A stretch of 64,000 nt of DNA, taken from assembly GCA_036937835.1 (NCBI GenBank), contig CM072879.1, positions 9,970,001 through 10,034,000 of the forward strand, given 5' to 3'. The stretch's first letter is position 1; the number at the start of each line of letters is the position of its first letter. The notes under the pieces were generated by a model. It worked only from the letters and a program-made list of their open reading frames with translations. It had not been told where the DNA came from and did not search any database. This document shows positions 13,901-28,841 of this stretch, piece after piece. The position numbers were made by a program, and so were the translations under genes. Origin of the DNA: Pampus argenteus. Its lineage: Eukaryota; Chordata; Actinopteri; Scombriformes; Stromateidae.

Positions 13901-16900
13901 TCAATTATCCTCCTACCAGTGCAATAAATCATTTGAATTTGTTTTAACTGTACTCAAACTCGAGGTTATAATACATTTGCTGCAATATTTGCAATATTTT
14001 AACAACAAAAAATAAATTGTATAACTGTACGTACACAGAAAAGTATTCACAGAGGTGAATAATAAACCTTATACAATGTTTTGTTTTTTTAAAGCCATAT
14101 ATGGCTTCAGTGCATCCGCAGTACAAGATTTCTGTAAACACAATGACTGAGAGTCATATTTTGAGTTGTGCTGTAGGAACATTACATTACTCCTGTTGAC
14201 AGGGAGTACAAACACCATCTGAGCCATGATCACCACAAACTACAACCAGCCAGCATAATTTCTTTATGGATAATTATAAAACACTTACTACATACTATAT
14301 TCATGATACTGAAATAATTACAACATTACAATTAATTTTTAAAAATTCTGTACAAAAAGTGTGATTGTCATATTACCAGGGCTAACAACTATGTACAGAC
14401 AAATTTCAGAGACTTTTTGAGGCATTAAAAGTAGTTTTGTCAGCTACAATTATTGCTTTCCAATTTTAGTAAAGTGCCCCATATTGGATGCAATTATCAA
14501 TATGGCTCCATATTGGCCTAAATCAAGTCATCCTGGCTATTGTGTTACCTTAAAACATCAATCTGGATACACTATTTTAGCATACTTTTAACATATAACT
14601 GCTTTATATTGGAGTTAATATTGGAGTTTGTATGATATAATTTGTATGTACAATCAATGAAAGTAAGTGAGAACCAATGCTTAGGGGACCAACCTAAAAT
14701 AAATAAATACAGTTAATAATAGTTACAAACAGGCTCCAACAGCAGCGGTCAGCTAGATAAGCCATAAATCACTTCTGACAAAACCAGTCACTCCACGTTC
14801 ACCACTAGCCAACCGTATCACAGCAGCATGTTGCCAAGCAACTGGGGTGAAGGAAGACGTAAAAGATGGGTCAGAGGTGTGAGTATGTGTGGGTTAAGAT
14901 CTTTAGTGGGTTTGATGAGGAAAAGTAATCTCAGCTACGCCTACACGTAACTGCTGCTCTGCTGTGTGTGTGTTGAAGGATAGAACTGACATAAGCATGG
15001 TTGCATGTTGTACCTGTAGTAATTTCACACACTGGTTTTTTTGTTTGTTTGTTTTTTATAAAGAACTTTATTTTTCCTGGAACCAGCCATGACCTTTGCT
15101 GGACAAATACAGTGATGAGAGCTCGGAAGAGGTGGGCGTGGGATCTATTTTAGAACAGTCAACAGACAGTAACCAATCATTATTCACACATATTCAAAAA
15201 ATGTGTCAGGGAGGTTTTGAAATGCTACATTTTTGCCTGCATGTGTAAGTCGAGGAGTAAACATGAAATAAATGGCCATTTAACAGAAAAAATATGCACC
15301 AGAGTGCAGGTACCTTTGATTTAGAAGGTAAATCTTCAAAAAGAAAAAAATAAATAAACAGATTAACCTGCAAGAGAACAACATAGTCAGCAATCTGTAG
15401 ACCTGCTGTGCCAGCAAAGACGCGAGAGGAAAGAAAAGTACACTTTCCTAAAGAAGAATCTGCCTTTCTCAAACACACACTCTCATACACAACTTAGTGT
15501 GCTCGTCTGTAACACCTGTCTGTTTTGAGCCAACATACTGTGTGTTCTCAACAAAACATCTAGGCAATTAGGTGGTACTCTATACTGTTGTCAACGGCAA
15601 TACCTATTGAGTGTAGTGTGTGTAAAAGAAACGAGCGATCCACCGTACAAATTATTAAATAAGTAGTACAGTAAAAGTCAATAGTTGTCAAAGTCCTTTG
15701 ACCAAGACCAAAACCAAATTAGAGAATCAGGTATGAGATGGAGATTTCCCACAGGAACATGTTTTGGATCATCCTCTCCATGTTTCATGTTGTAATAACT
15801 TTAATGTGAATCATTTAAAAAAAAAAAAAAAAAGTCAGGTTGAATGTCTGAGGTAGAAATGTGAAGCACAGCTGACAGATTAGTCTGACAGGATCTGTAC
15901 CTGGATTTTGTAAACGTCATCATTGTTCACATATGTAGGTAGAGACGAAGAGAACCAACATCGTCTGAGCATGCCTCCTCATGTTTGGAAAGTTCTCCTC
16001 CTTAAGAGAAGAGTAGAAATCCAGTAGAGATCCTGATTTAAAGTGCTCTGTACTGCATCAGACTGCAGGTCAATGAGTTCCAGCTGAATGTGACTGGGTG
16101 CATTATCCACACTGCAGGTATAGGGAGAGGAAATCATGGGCATTTCGTCCTTGATTGTTCTGAGATCTTCAAATCGCCTTGAAAACTCACCATGCAACGC
16201 ACCTAATATGGATGAGTACCTGTGGACGTGATCAGCTGATGGTGTGCAGAGTTTGCATGTGACTGAAAGTGTTGCTCTCCAGTTGACTTGAAAGAAACTG
16301 CATCTTTCTCATGAAAGCCTTTCATAAAGAAGAAGGCCTTGAAGTTTGGTGTTCAGTTCATTCATCAGTGCAGTCACATCAATGCAAATGCAAAATCTAC
16401 CATCCAGTCCTTCCATCTAAGAGCTCAAGGATGTCTTTGCCTTTTTTTCTCACAAAACACTTGAATCTCTGTTTTCAGGTCCCGAAATCATTTTTGCATT
16501 TTTCCCAGGCTGAGCCATCTGACAGCTGTGTGGTCAGCGATGTCACTTTGCTAAGTCTCATGCTACTCCAAAAGTGCGACAAACTGTCTGTGATTCAATG
16601 CCCGTGCTCTGATAAAGTTTACTGTTTTTGCAACAACATCAATGACCTGGTTAATTTTTTAGCACTGACTTGCACAACACATGTTGGTGTATGATACAAT
16701 GCAAAAATTTCTGATCTGCGTCAATTTCTGTCACTTTGTCTTGCGTACGTTTCAAAGGTCCAACATTTTTCCCTGTAAGATTTGGACAACTGTCCATTGT
16801 GACACCTGTTACTCTGTCCCATTTCAATCCCAGAGTGCCCATGCACGTATTTACCTCTATAAACAGATTGCTCCCTGTCATCGTCCCTGTCATCGGCTGC

Positions 16901-19396
16901 CAGCTCCTCCGTAATCTTGAAGTCCGTCATCCCCCCTGGACAAATATGTATAGTAGTCTCGGACATCACAGCTCTCATCCAAAGCCAAGGAGGAAAAAGT
17001 CAAAACTTGCCACTTCATGTTGCAGCTAAAGCACCAGATTCCTTGATCTTCCTCGTCACAGTTTCGCCTGGACAGCGGGACTTACTCAAATGCGCCTTTT
17101 TTTTCAGGGCATTTTAGTACTGCAGAGTCCACCAAGCATTCTGACAAATTCCCTCTCTGAGAATGGCTTACTGTTTGTAGCAATTTTGTGGGATATCACA
17201 AAGCTGATCTTGGTCGCTGCATCCCTGGATTTGTGAAGCTTGGTAAAAAAAGCTTTTGGAGCTTAGCGTGCAAAGCTTCAGATGTTCGCACCCTTTCCGC
17301 ATCAGTCAAATTGTCACAGCATAATAGGGAGTGAAATGAATCACTTTGGGTAACAAATGAGCAGCTGTTTAATAATATTGTTTCGCTATCATCAGTAAAG
17401 CCAATGGCTTTGATCAACACAGGTAAAAATAATGTGAACAGGCGTAAGCTTTATTAAGGCACCAGGTTAGTCACAATATGATAGTATGAACAAAACAAAT
17501 TATTCTTAACAGAAATATTTGTTAGCTTATTACCATTTGCAGTTATTTTAGTCTTGCATCATCATTACTATACATATTGTATATAGTCTAGCCTTTACAA
17601 TCACTTCCTCTGAGATGAAAACTTACTGTGATTCTAGGAGTGAATCTTCCCGTCTCCATCAGGAGAAAACTCTGACAGACCAGGGGATTGAAAGGCTGTG
17701 AGGCTAGCCAATAATGATGAGATGTTGATGTAAAATTAATAAGACCCTTTCACCATCAGAACTGACCTTTCAGAGTGTTCCCTTTTCCCTCGAATTTGAA
17801 GTCGCATAAGTTAGAGGCAAGTGCAGAGGGTCTAATGTAGGCTCTAACATTTTCTTAACCTTTATTTATCAGGGGAATAGTAACTGAATAAGTTTGCTCT
17901 TCTGCACAAACACTCGATACAGAATTAACACATTCCCTACTATGCAAGTTTAATGTTCAATGCCTTGCTCAAGAGCAAATGAACAAACTCACTTGGGCTA
18001 CACTTGTTCAGTGTGTAGTCCTGTCAGCCTTGCCCCATGTTCTGCTTACCACACCCTCCTAATCACCTTGTTATTCAATCATCATGTTCCCTCCTGATTC
18101 TGGTCCTTGCACACTCCAGCTGTGCCTTGTTTTACGATGAGTCGCTGAAAATGCTACACCTACATATGTGCCCAATGTATGTATGTAAGTAACATTATTA
18201 AATGTCTGTAACTAGTGGACAGTTCAGTGCACACATTATCTCAGGGAACCCATGACACAGATTTCCAGTAACCCTAATAAGGCTTAGCTCCTTAGAAGAA
18301 ACACAAACAGAACCAAGAACAACAGTGTTCAAGATAAGGTCACAAAAGTGTTGAGAAAGAGAGTGTGAGAGAGAGACAGACAGCTGAAAGTTCCTTACAG
18401 CTTGTTTTGATGCTTTCAAGCCCCCCCCCCCCCCCCCCCCCCCCACCATTTGAGTCCAGGAGCAGTTTGCCAGCCAGCCCCCCCACAGATGGTGATGAGA
18501 TACTCTCCCTCAGACCACAACTAAGAGTCTATTGACACTTAAATAACTTCATCACTATCCAAACTTTTGTTCTGTTTGTAAATCCCATGCACTGTATGCT
18601 ATGAGTGAGACCACTCCCCTAAAAGGCAAGCAATATCAAGTCTTTTGTTTTTTTTGTTTTTTTTGTTTTTTAAATCCAAGTCCTATTTTGTTCTGTTGTT
18701 CAGCTACTACAATATCACACCAGCCTACTTAAATGCAAGCTACCACTGACGCCCCTGGAGGTCCGACCAAAAGACGCCTTGACCTGGAACCTTTCTGCCT
18801 TTATAAATGTTGCTTTTTCCAGCCCACTTCCCAACTGGTGTAGAAAAGAGGCAGCACAAAGGTAAGAGGTAAAGGGCAGGGTGTTGTAGAAGAGTACAGC
18901 AGGCAATGCCTGTGGTAAAAGACGACAGTCAAACAGCAAGGCCAAACAAGGAGCTAGAGGGACAAGGAGGAATAAACTATGATATACCAGGAGAGACGGG
19001 ATAACCTTAACCAATATTTCTACACAGCCCTGTATGACCTGCAGTACTATCGGCCAGACTGTAACACAGCCTCTTCATGATGAATTGTTCAGCTTATGGC
19101 TTGCAAGCCATGCAAATGTGATTTATTTTTGAAATGGGAGGGAGAGACAAAAAGACAGACATCAGAGACAGAAAGAGAAAAAGAAAAGAGAAAAGAAAAT
19201 AGACAAAGAGAAAACGATAAGCCAAAATGGAAAGCCCAGTCAAAGTGCTGCTTTTGCAGTTTTGTTCATCACTTTCTCCACAAACTCTTCATTTCACTCT
19301 ATTCTGATATGAATATGTAGAATCCCTTGTCATGAAATAGGGCATTGCTCTCTTGGCTCTAAACCAATAAGAAAGCTAGGAGGGTGAATAAAAATG

Positions 19397-19434
<38 letters not shown>

Positions 19435-22400
19435 TGTGTATCCTGTGTACCTCCTTACCGTACACAGGTCCTTGTACTGCATTTTCTGGAACTTGGTATC
19501 AGCGTTGCCGGCACACAGCTCCACATATCCCAGCACCACTTGGAACACAGTGTTGTGGATGGCCTGGGTGAAATGCATGTGCAGCTGGTCCATAGCGGTC
19601 TGCAGAGAGAACCAAAAACACACATTTCTATGAAAACTTTGTTAGAATTGTCACCTGCCAGTGTGGATCTGTGAAAAAGGCAAACAGCAGGGACGCTGCA
19701 CTCACTGTATACTTGATATACTGAATAATATGTTAGTTACATAAGATGGCACAAGGGGAAATGAAATTAGCCGTCTACATTGGGAACTGAAATGTTCAGG
19801 TCCAATTGAAAATCGGGCAATTTTGCATTAAAAGTTTCCATGATTCACATCTTTGAAACCTGCTCAGTTTGCTGTGGAAAGGACGGGGAAGGACACACAG
19901 AGAACGCAATGACAGAGACATATTAATGACATGGATTTCATTTTGTAAATAAATAAAATTGCTCTTTAACTGTGATTTCACAAAAAAAAACATCTGCAGT
20001 ACAATCTTGCTCTTCCACACTGTGTTTTTTTTTGCACCTTCGAAGTCTGTTCTCCTTTATTCTCTGTCAATGTCAAGTCACATTTACCATACGTTTCTGT
20101 TTTTCAGCTCCCATCCACAGTCTTGCAGTGGGGCCCTAGTGAATTGAGGACACCAGAGTCGTGGGAGGCGTAGTACTGAGCAAAGCCCTATAGGTAATGG
20201 GTGTTGCAGTGCAATTAGATTTTCTCACAGCAAGCTCATGACCACAAAATGTTGCCCCCATCCATTTTAACTGCCCTCTGGCACAAAAGTAATTTAAACA
20301 TTTCTAGCCTGTCTGCAAGAGGAGTTTCACTTCATCTGTTCTAAAAGCACTACATAACATGGCCGGATGTACAAAGCAGGGATTGTCGACAAGAAACAGG
20401 AGGCAGCTATGGCACCTCTCATATTGATAATTAGAACAGCCAGCCACCAAATTTTAGACACAATTATTAATCAATCACACAAGCAAACATACTTTTCTGC
20501 CGCTAACTATAGTAAACACAATGTTTCATTCAGACAAATGGTGAAAAAGCAAACAGGGTCTCAGGCTCATTAGGCTAAGAGCAATAAGTGCATCTGAGCC
20601 AGGTAATGAGCATTAGAGTCAAGAGACCAATGTAAGAAGAACAAAAACATAAATGGCCTGTGGTGATATTTTACTGTATGTCAAGAGCCTGCTAACATTT
20701 GGATGACTCAGTTCATTTATGTATCCAAATGAGGAGTGAAATGAAAGTAAAGTGTTGCTGTGTCCACAGTGTAGGTGTGTATGCTGCAATAAAAACATCG
20801 CAGTTAGAGCCAAGATTCAGATAAAAACATGGCTAACTGTGAGGAGCACAGATTCAAAGAGGGCTGTGACTAAAAGGTTTAGCTGGAGGAAAAGAAAAAA
20901 AAAGGCAAAGATGAAAACAACAATGGTAATGGCAGGAGGCAGTGAAGCTTTTAAGTCTGAAAATGCTCATGATCACAGTGACAAGAAAAACATTACTCAT
21001 TCTCAACCAGCCTTGATGAGGGATGGCTGTTAATGTCGAGTGGCATACAGCATATTCATTCACATCAACATTGGCTCATATTTGCAATAACAACGACAAG
21101 CTCTGTTTCCAACTGCTGCTGTAACTTGTCAAATCCCCATCTCACATGAAGACTGCCAAGTGTAATGAAGAGAAACTGATCTGTCCCATTAATTAATAGA
21201 CTATTAGAAATTACACTGGTAACACTTAACAGCTGTGCAACAAAAATAAGTCCCAAAGTCCACCTTCAGCCTAGAGCAGTGAACCCAGTGTCTTACCAAA
21301 ACATGATTAACTGCTCCATTGACAAAAAAGTCACATACTGTCACATAATATGTTGTTGTTGTGAGACTTTAATTTCAGTGTTTTTGATGTTTTGATATTT
21401 TATCCTAGGGATTATTTTGGAGAAATGTTTCTTTTTTGCCAGTGATTTCTGTGGGTATCAGTTGATTGACAGTAAGCAGAACACAAATAGTACAAAAAAG
21501 AAATAATAATCACCAACAATTTGAATAAACCGAATTACATTTTTATGTTTTCTGCCTGTGGAAGATTTTTGGCATACTGTTCTAATCTAAATGGTGGTCC
21601 TGAAAGTAAGGAAATAAGAAGAAGCACACATGCAGTACGTGAAAACAACAAGTCGACCATCCCGTTCAATCAAGTTCGTCCATTTCCCATGACCTTATAG
21701 ACGTGACAAACCACTGACCTGTGTCTTGCCCAGCAGTGTGTAGGCCAGTTGGACCTTGGTGTAGTGCGCAACATCAAAGTGCTTGCAAGTCTTCGACAGG
21801 GCGACATCAAGCTGCTCCTGGAGCCAGAAATAGACAGATGACAAAGGGAAAAAGGGGGGAAATTGAGGGGAAGAAAAAAAGAGAAGGATTATCAGCGTTA
21901 ACACCAGGGATTAAGATATAGATGTGCAGATGTGTAGCGACTACAATAGGGCCAAAAGCAGGTAATTGTGTGAACCATGTCCGAATTGAAAAGTCTCTTC
22001 ACTTGTATGTGCATGTTCATGTATGTATATAGCATGTTTATGTATGTACATACAGCATATGTATATTTAAATGTGTGTTTTTTGACTCTTAGCATTTAGA
22101 TAAAGGAGTAAGTAAACTAAAATGTTTCTCTTGAGGTGTGTGACTGTACTTTGTGCAAGTGTTTACCTATAAGATTTGAGAGGATTTTGCTTTGCTTATT
22201 CATAAACTCAAGCTGGCAGGTAAACAAACGAGCACATGTGTGCATACATGCGCGCCTGCTTCTTGTGTACAGACAAAACTGCAAGTAATTAATCTACTCA
22301 AGCGCAGCAGCAGCGGTGCAGAGAAAATTGCTTTGCATACTATTTATCACACATAAGTATCACAACACAGCTAGAGAGAAGAAACAGCTATAATTTACAT

Positions 22401-23462
22401 GCTTGCACACTAACAATAATGACTTTCTGTATGTGTCAATATTATGCAGACCCAGGATGAGAAAGCTAAACTATCAAAATGGCTAAATGAAATTTAAATT
22501 GCTTCTTTTAGATGAGAGCTTCTGGAAAATATAATAATATTATACATCGCTTACCTCTATTTGCTCCAGAGTGTCTTGTAGTTTGGAATGCAATTCACTG
22601 TGGAGGAAAAATGAAGATTATTGAGGGATCAGAATATATTTATTTGGAAATGAATATTTTTTTATTGACCAACAGTCAAAATTTGAAAAATACTCAACTT
22701 CAAATTATACAAAAAAAAATAAGAAAAACAAGCAAATAATCACATTTAAGAAACCAGCAAAGGTTTCTACCAAATAATGAAATAAATTGTAATAATTCAT
22801 TCAATTCGTTATGAAAATTGCAATTAATTGGTTGCCTGTGATTTTTTTCTAACGCCAAAGGAAGCATGTCATACACACATTTTGTATTTCAAGTGTTTGT
22901 CCTTTTTGAATTTCTACAGTGATGGAATCCACTGTGGAAATTATATTCGTGTGAGTGTGTGAGTGTGTGTGTGTGTGTGTGTGTGACTATCGCAGGTACA
23001 AAAACGCCTCCACATCCCTGGAGCATCCTCAGATTTTGCCTCATCCTTGGAAAAGCTTTCAACTCAAAAGCTGAGAGGTAGCACTGGAAATCCTGACTAT
23101 TTTGTCCGTCCCAAGACGCCAATTCAATTCCCTTGTGATTCCCCCTGCACTCTGCCCATTCATAATCATGCTCTATTCCACCAGCTCCCTGCCTCTGTCC
23201 CTGCGTTGCTTGGGGTCTTTTTAAGGTCAGCCCGCTCTTATGTTGTGCCTTGTGAGATTGCAGTCGCCCACGGGAAAGAGTGTCCTTAACAAATTGCTAA
23301 TTAAGCATCTTAGCTTCAGCTGGGGATAGAGAGTGAGGAGGAGAGAGCTGGGAAAGTGAGATGAGACTGCAGATTGGGTCCCACAGGTCGTTTTGCAAAC
23401 AGGTAACAAAATGAACACACCATTTCAAAATCTGACACTCTGTAACTCCTCTCGTATATACC

Positions 23463-23500
<38 letters not shown>

Positions 23501-26500
23501 TGAGAAACACTCTGGAGGGGTAATAGACAGGAATACATACGCTGAAAAACAACAGGAGGTTGATGCAGTATGAATGAAATGACACTACAATGGAATACTC
23601 GTCATAAACTGAAAGAAACAAGGCGATGGCCTTAATGTGAAGCTGATCAACACCAATGTCAGGCTCATCATACAGCCAAAACGCTGACAATACTAAAAAC
23701 CAATGAATTAAATAGCTGAATATAAACTGGTTCAGAAATAGCAATATCACAAATTGTTAGCTGAAAGATCAGTAAAGAAATTCATAGCCGGTATCCTTAG
23801 TGGAAACTAAAATTGGAAGTCATGATAACGACTTGGCTCAGCTACAGAAGGGTGCACTGATCAATGACAGGTATTGACTACTGAAGATTGTCCATATGCA
23901 AGGCCACCGGAGAGATCACTAAACAAAGGTTATCAGTTCTAGCAGCCGGACAAGGAGATACACCAGAGGAGCAGAGACCAACAGGATAAATGTTCGGTTC
24001 ATCATCAGAACATTGTTATCTACTCCCACGCTTCAGTGTGGTAGAGTAACAAGAGCTAACCAACAAACTGAACAGTAGTGGAAAAGCATATGAAAGAAAA
24101 ATCATGACGTAACACAAGTGCTAAAGGGGCTAATGGTGTCAACAATCAAACAACATATGAAGTCAAATCCAAGTCCAGTGCTCCTGTTATTGTGTCCGTG
24201 TATGTATTAAAAAATGACACTGTCCAGTGATTGTGCATGTGCATACAGATACAGCTCCTTCCTACATACTGGCATCCTTCCACGATCAGACAGAATGCAT
24301 AAATAACAGATGAGGAGAAAAACCTAATTAACAATCTGTTCCCTGCAGGGAACATGATTTAAATAGAGTTACAGTATGGGGAAATCTGAGGGGGCGGGGT
24401 TCAGCTGGTTTTCAATTATCACTGGCAATAGGTGTCCATGGGGCTTTGAATCAAGTCCCTCCACAGTGGCTTGCTGACTCAATAAATAGGCAATCTGTGG
24501 CTTCGGGGGTCCGGCCGGATGCTCAGATTTGTGAGAATGCCATTTTTATTGGAGTCATGAAACCCACTGTTACAATGCAGGCAGAGAGGCAACAAGCTGC
24601 TTTGAAAAGTGAAACACCGTGGGAAAGAACAACAGCAGCTATAATTATGCAGGTTGGAAAGCGGTGTTAAAAGAGGAGAGCGTAAGAAGAGAAAGAAGGA
24701 AGTATGGAGCTGCAGAAATGTGGAATTTTCTTGAAGTGCAAGATTTTAATGTGACATTTGGTTCTCACATTTAACACCCACAGCTCACTGATTTCAGTTG
24801 GCTCTCGAAGGACACTTAAACACCATTCTGTTAGATTCCCATCTCCCCTCTGTTTTTGTTTGTTTAATAGTATAAGACAGCTGGCGTCTGTTGTCGGCTT
24901 TGAGCCAACTGCATCATAAAAGCAGTCCAATCAACATTAGGCAATTAAGAGTATATCAGTTCATTTCTTATTTTAGAAATACACATATTATAAGATAATC
25001 TAGATTCATAGTCACAATACCGACTCTAGTCTAGTAATTAATGTCCAGTTAAATCAAAGCATTTCAAAAGAGGATAACATGTCTGACTAAAGCAGGTTAA
25101 CTGCAGACATGATTGCATCCAGGCATCGTCATGGAAAAAAACTGTGGCACAAATACACAAATGCACACTGGTTCAGACAGATGTGTGTGTGTGTGTGTGT
25201 GTGTTTTGTTTGTGTTTATATGACAACTGGTACAAAATAACTCTTATACTGTAGTCTACTTAATAAAATACCACATATTCAGCCGTTGCAGCTTTGCAAA
25301 TGTTCAGACATAACAAGACCTTGGGCTTTAAGAAATCACAACATGCATTTTTCTCTATTTTATGGCATTTTATAGACCAAATGATTAATCAATTAATTGA
25401 GAAAATAATTAGCAGATTAAGTGATCATGAAAATAATTAGGAGTAACAGGCCGGGGTAGATGAGAAGCGAATATGAATTGATACTGTAGATCATAAACAA
25501 TTTCTTCCAGGTAGAATTGTAAAAAGGGAATACAAATCAAGGACAAAACCAAATAAAACCTAATGAAGCTAAATGACTATTAATCGATTTAATGATGATC
25601 TATGTATGCATTACCATAATTTATTACTGACCCAACATCTTTTCCCATTTACGCCTTCTAATTCAACCCTAGATGACACCTTTTTTTTTTCTACGGCCAC
25701 GACCAGGTTCACAGAACAATGTGCTGACATGACGGGTCTTAAGCAGCTGATGGAAATGGAACAAAACGGGGCATAAGGCTGTGTAACTACCTTCCTGGGA
25801 AGAAATATTGATTTATAACGGGTTAAGGACAGGGAGAAATGAAGGAGGAAAGAATGAAACAAAGTCGCCATCTCAGGCATTCAGCAGTGCATGAAAAAAA
25901 CATTGTTACAAGGTTAAATCAAAGTACGTCAGATCAGCAACTCGCTGCTTAGAGAGGCGGCAATGCTGCAGGCAGGGTTCTAATTTTGGGCAGAGTGCTG
26001 GAGCACAGTGTGCATGCTAATGCAAAGTGTGACAGACGTGTGATCAATGCACTAATGTTAAAAAGTACTGCTACATCCAGCAAGTGGTATTAGCATATTG
26101 CAAAGGAAAGCACAGGTGAAAACAGCAATCGAATTTCTATCCATTTCTATCAAGTCTGATCACACATGTGAACACTTATGGACTTGTTACAGTATGAGGT
26201 ACGATCGGTAGCAAAACAAAGCAGGTATGTTCTGCACACCGCCACCCCAAAAAAACAAAAAACCATCACATTCAGCAGCTATCACAATGGACATGCCAAG
26301 CCATTAATCATAAGTGAAATCCACACAAATAAACAGCAGCCTCAAGAGGGAGTAAGAAATGGGAAGAATTTCCCTTATAGACCAGCATTACCAAGAAGTC
26401 CTTCAGTCAGTCAAACAGCATCGTCACAGCCAAAGATGCTTTGTTTGCTCTGTTAATATACTATGGTAAGCGAGTGCTGTTAGTTTTACTAGTGATATTA

Positions 26501-27638
26501 ACTCGCTTCCTGCAAGTGCTTCACAATGTGTTTTAATATGAAAACAGTAGTCTGCTTTTACTATGAAACCACCGCAGGAAATGTTGACAATGCCAGTGAG
26601 ATCAGGCATTTACATACATTTTGATCCAACAACTACTTCCTACTGGCCTTCACAATATGAAATAAGCAATCATATACTTGTAACGTATTCACAAATATGC
26701 CAAACACTCCGGCCACAAACTTCTTAAAGACAACAGTATTTGCTTATACTCGCTGAGACTTTGTAGACTTTTCTAAAGATAAAAGCTTGACAATATTGGC
26801 ATACGGTAAAACTTTGACGTCATAGCCAGGGTAATGAAACTGCCGCAAGGAAATGACAATGAACAAAACAACACCAAAATAAAAGCCCCTTAATAAGACA
26901 TTTTTTTAGAACAAAGCAATTAAACAAAAAAAAGAGACAAAGAAACAGAAAACTCATGACATTCTTCAATCTGCACTTAGATGACTTCAAAGGAGACTCA
27001 TTTCCTAACTCCCTGTACTGAAATAGAGAAAATTTTCCACTTAGTAGAAAATGCAAACCATGCCTTCTTCTATTTGGATAAGACTACACATCACTCCATC
27101 AATCTGCTCATACTGTACCTGATGCAGCTGTAGTGTTTGAAGGTGCTGGCAGCCTTCTGGCATTCCTGACAGAGCTGGATAGCACCTGGATAATCTTCCT
27201 CCTGGAGCAACACAACGGTGAGGTCATTTAACGGCATGTAAAAAAAAAAAAAAAAAAAAGAAATACAGCACATTCACTGGCATTTCATGTGCAGTACAGT
27301 CTTTGAATATTTTACAAAAGCCATTTGGAAAGTTAACAAAATATCATATCTAGAGCAAACTAATAATTCTGGATTATCCCAGCGTGATAGTGTTTTGTCT
27401 CATCCATTTTGATCCTAGAATCTTCTTTAAAATCGTTGCCATAGAGACACTCCAGGGATTAGACTCAGTCGTAGTCAAATCTATTCCATGTGCTACAGCT
27501 GACCTTCACAACAGACAAGCGTTTGTTGGCATATCTAATGTTTGTGTAGGTTTGGCTTTCAATGCACAATTCCTATTGACGTTTGACCTTTTAAGTCAAT
27601 TTTTAACATATCTCCTCACATGTGTGTTGTTATGCATC

Positions 27639-27684
<46 letters not shown>

Positions 27685-28758
27685 TGCAGGGGCGATTACA
27701 ATACCTCAAGCATCTCGCTGAGTCTCACATCTGTTCTTTGCTATGAGGAGAAGAATGACAAGAGCGATACATAAGCACAGCATAAAATCACAAACAGGCC
27801 CAAAAGTTGCTCTAACTTTTCAGTACTTGCAGTTTAAAAAAAAAACAGGAATATGTCTGTTTTTGTGTGTCAACTTTACCAGTGTCTTGATGGTCCTCAG
27901 CGACTTGAGCAGGCCTGTCAGCAGTTGTCGTCTTCTTTGATTGGCCAATAGGCCCAGGCTGGCCTCTGTGAATCCCTCCTTTGACACACTCAGTTGCCTT
28001 TACAAAAGAAGTGACAGAGCAGAGAGAACATAGCTCACTACAGGTTCATAATATTATGTTTACCAAGTCCAATGGAGAGCTATACACCTCTGTTTTAAAT
28101 ACAGAATGGGTCCAGAACTAATGTAACTATATCTATATTACTAAACAGAATTGTAACACAGTACTGCTGTAGTTTTTCCAGAAACCTGTTTTACCATTCA
28201 AAGATGAAACACAGTTGTGTATCTGCACTGGTATAATTTGTAGTAGCAAGTTCATACTGACAGACTGAACATATATGAAGGGACGAAACGGTTATCAAGG
28301 TTCTGAGACAAACGCTTAGTATGCAGATGCAGTATGAATGGCCTATTTATGCAGCTATTTCATTGAAATAAAGTATGTGATAGAACATTGCTACCTCCTC
28401 GCATTAGTGCAAATGACAGCTGCCAGCTGCAGGTTGGTCTGTAACGCTGTCACTCTCTCCAATTCCTGTGAACAAGGAACATGTTAGCAGAAGAAATGAC
28501 TGTAAAAGACAATAAAGAATATGTATAAATAACAAGACATTGCAAAGGGTTTTTTTAAGATTCCCAGGAGTCTTCTTTGGCAATAAATTTCATTTTGGGG
28601 GTTCTTGTAATATCTGTAGGAAACAAAGACATTGTTCGACTGGCTCATGTACAGTGCTGTAAGTTAGAAATGTCTCTGATGGTGCTATTTACCAAGCATT
28701 GTAAATGGGATCAATGGTTTCCTCACTAAGCACTCTGTACACACACATTAACAGCAAT

Positions 28759-28841
<83 letters not shown>

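Noticed and set aside
16311..16694. 127-codon plus-strand frame
   Set aside because: It is the antisense shadow of the hAT-like transposase relic read on the minus strand.
23316..23750. 144-codon minus-strand frame
   Set aside because: It contains a His-Thr run from the TG microsatellite and sits in an intron. No domain is visible.
24338..24353. Perfect 16-bp palindrome GTTCCCTGCAGGGAAC
   Set aside because: It is isolated in an intron with no neighbouring site or element ends. One such palindrome in 64 kb is not strong evidence of function.
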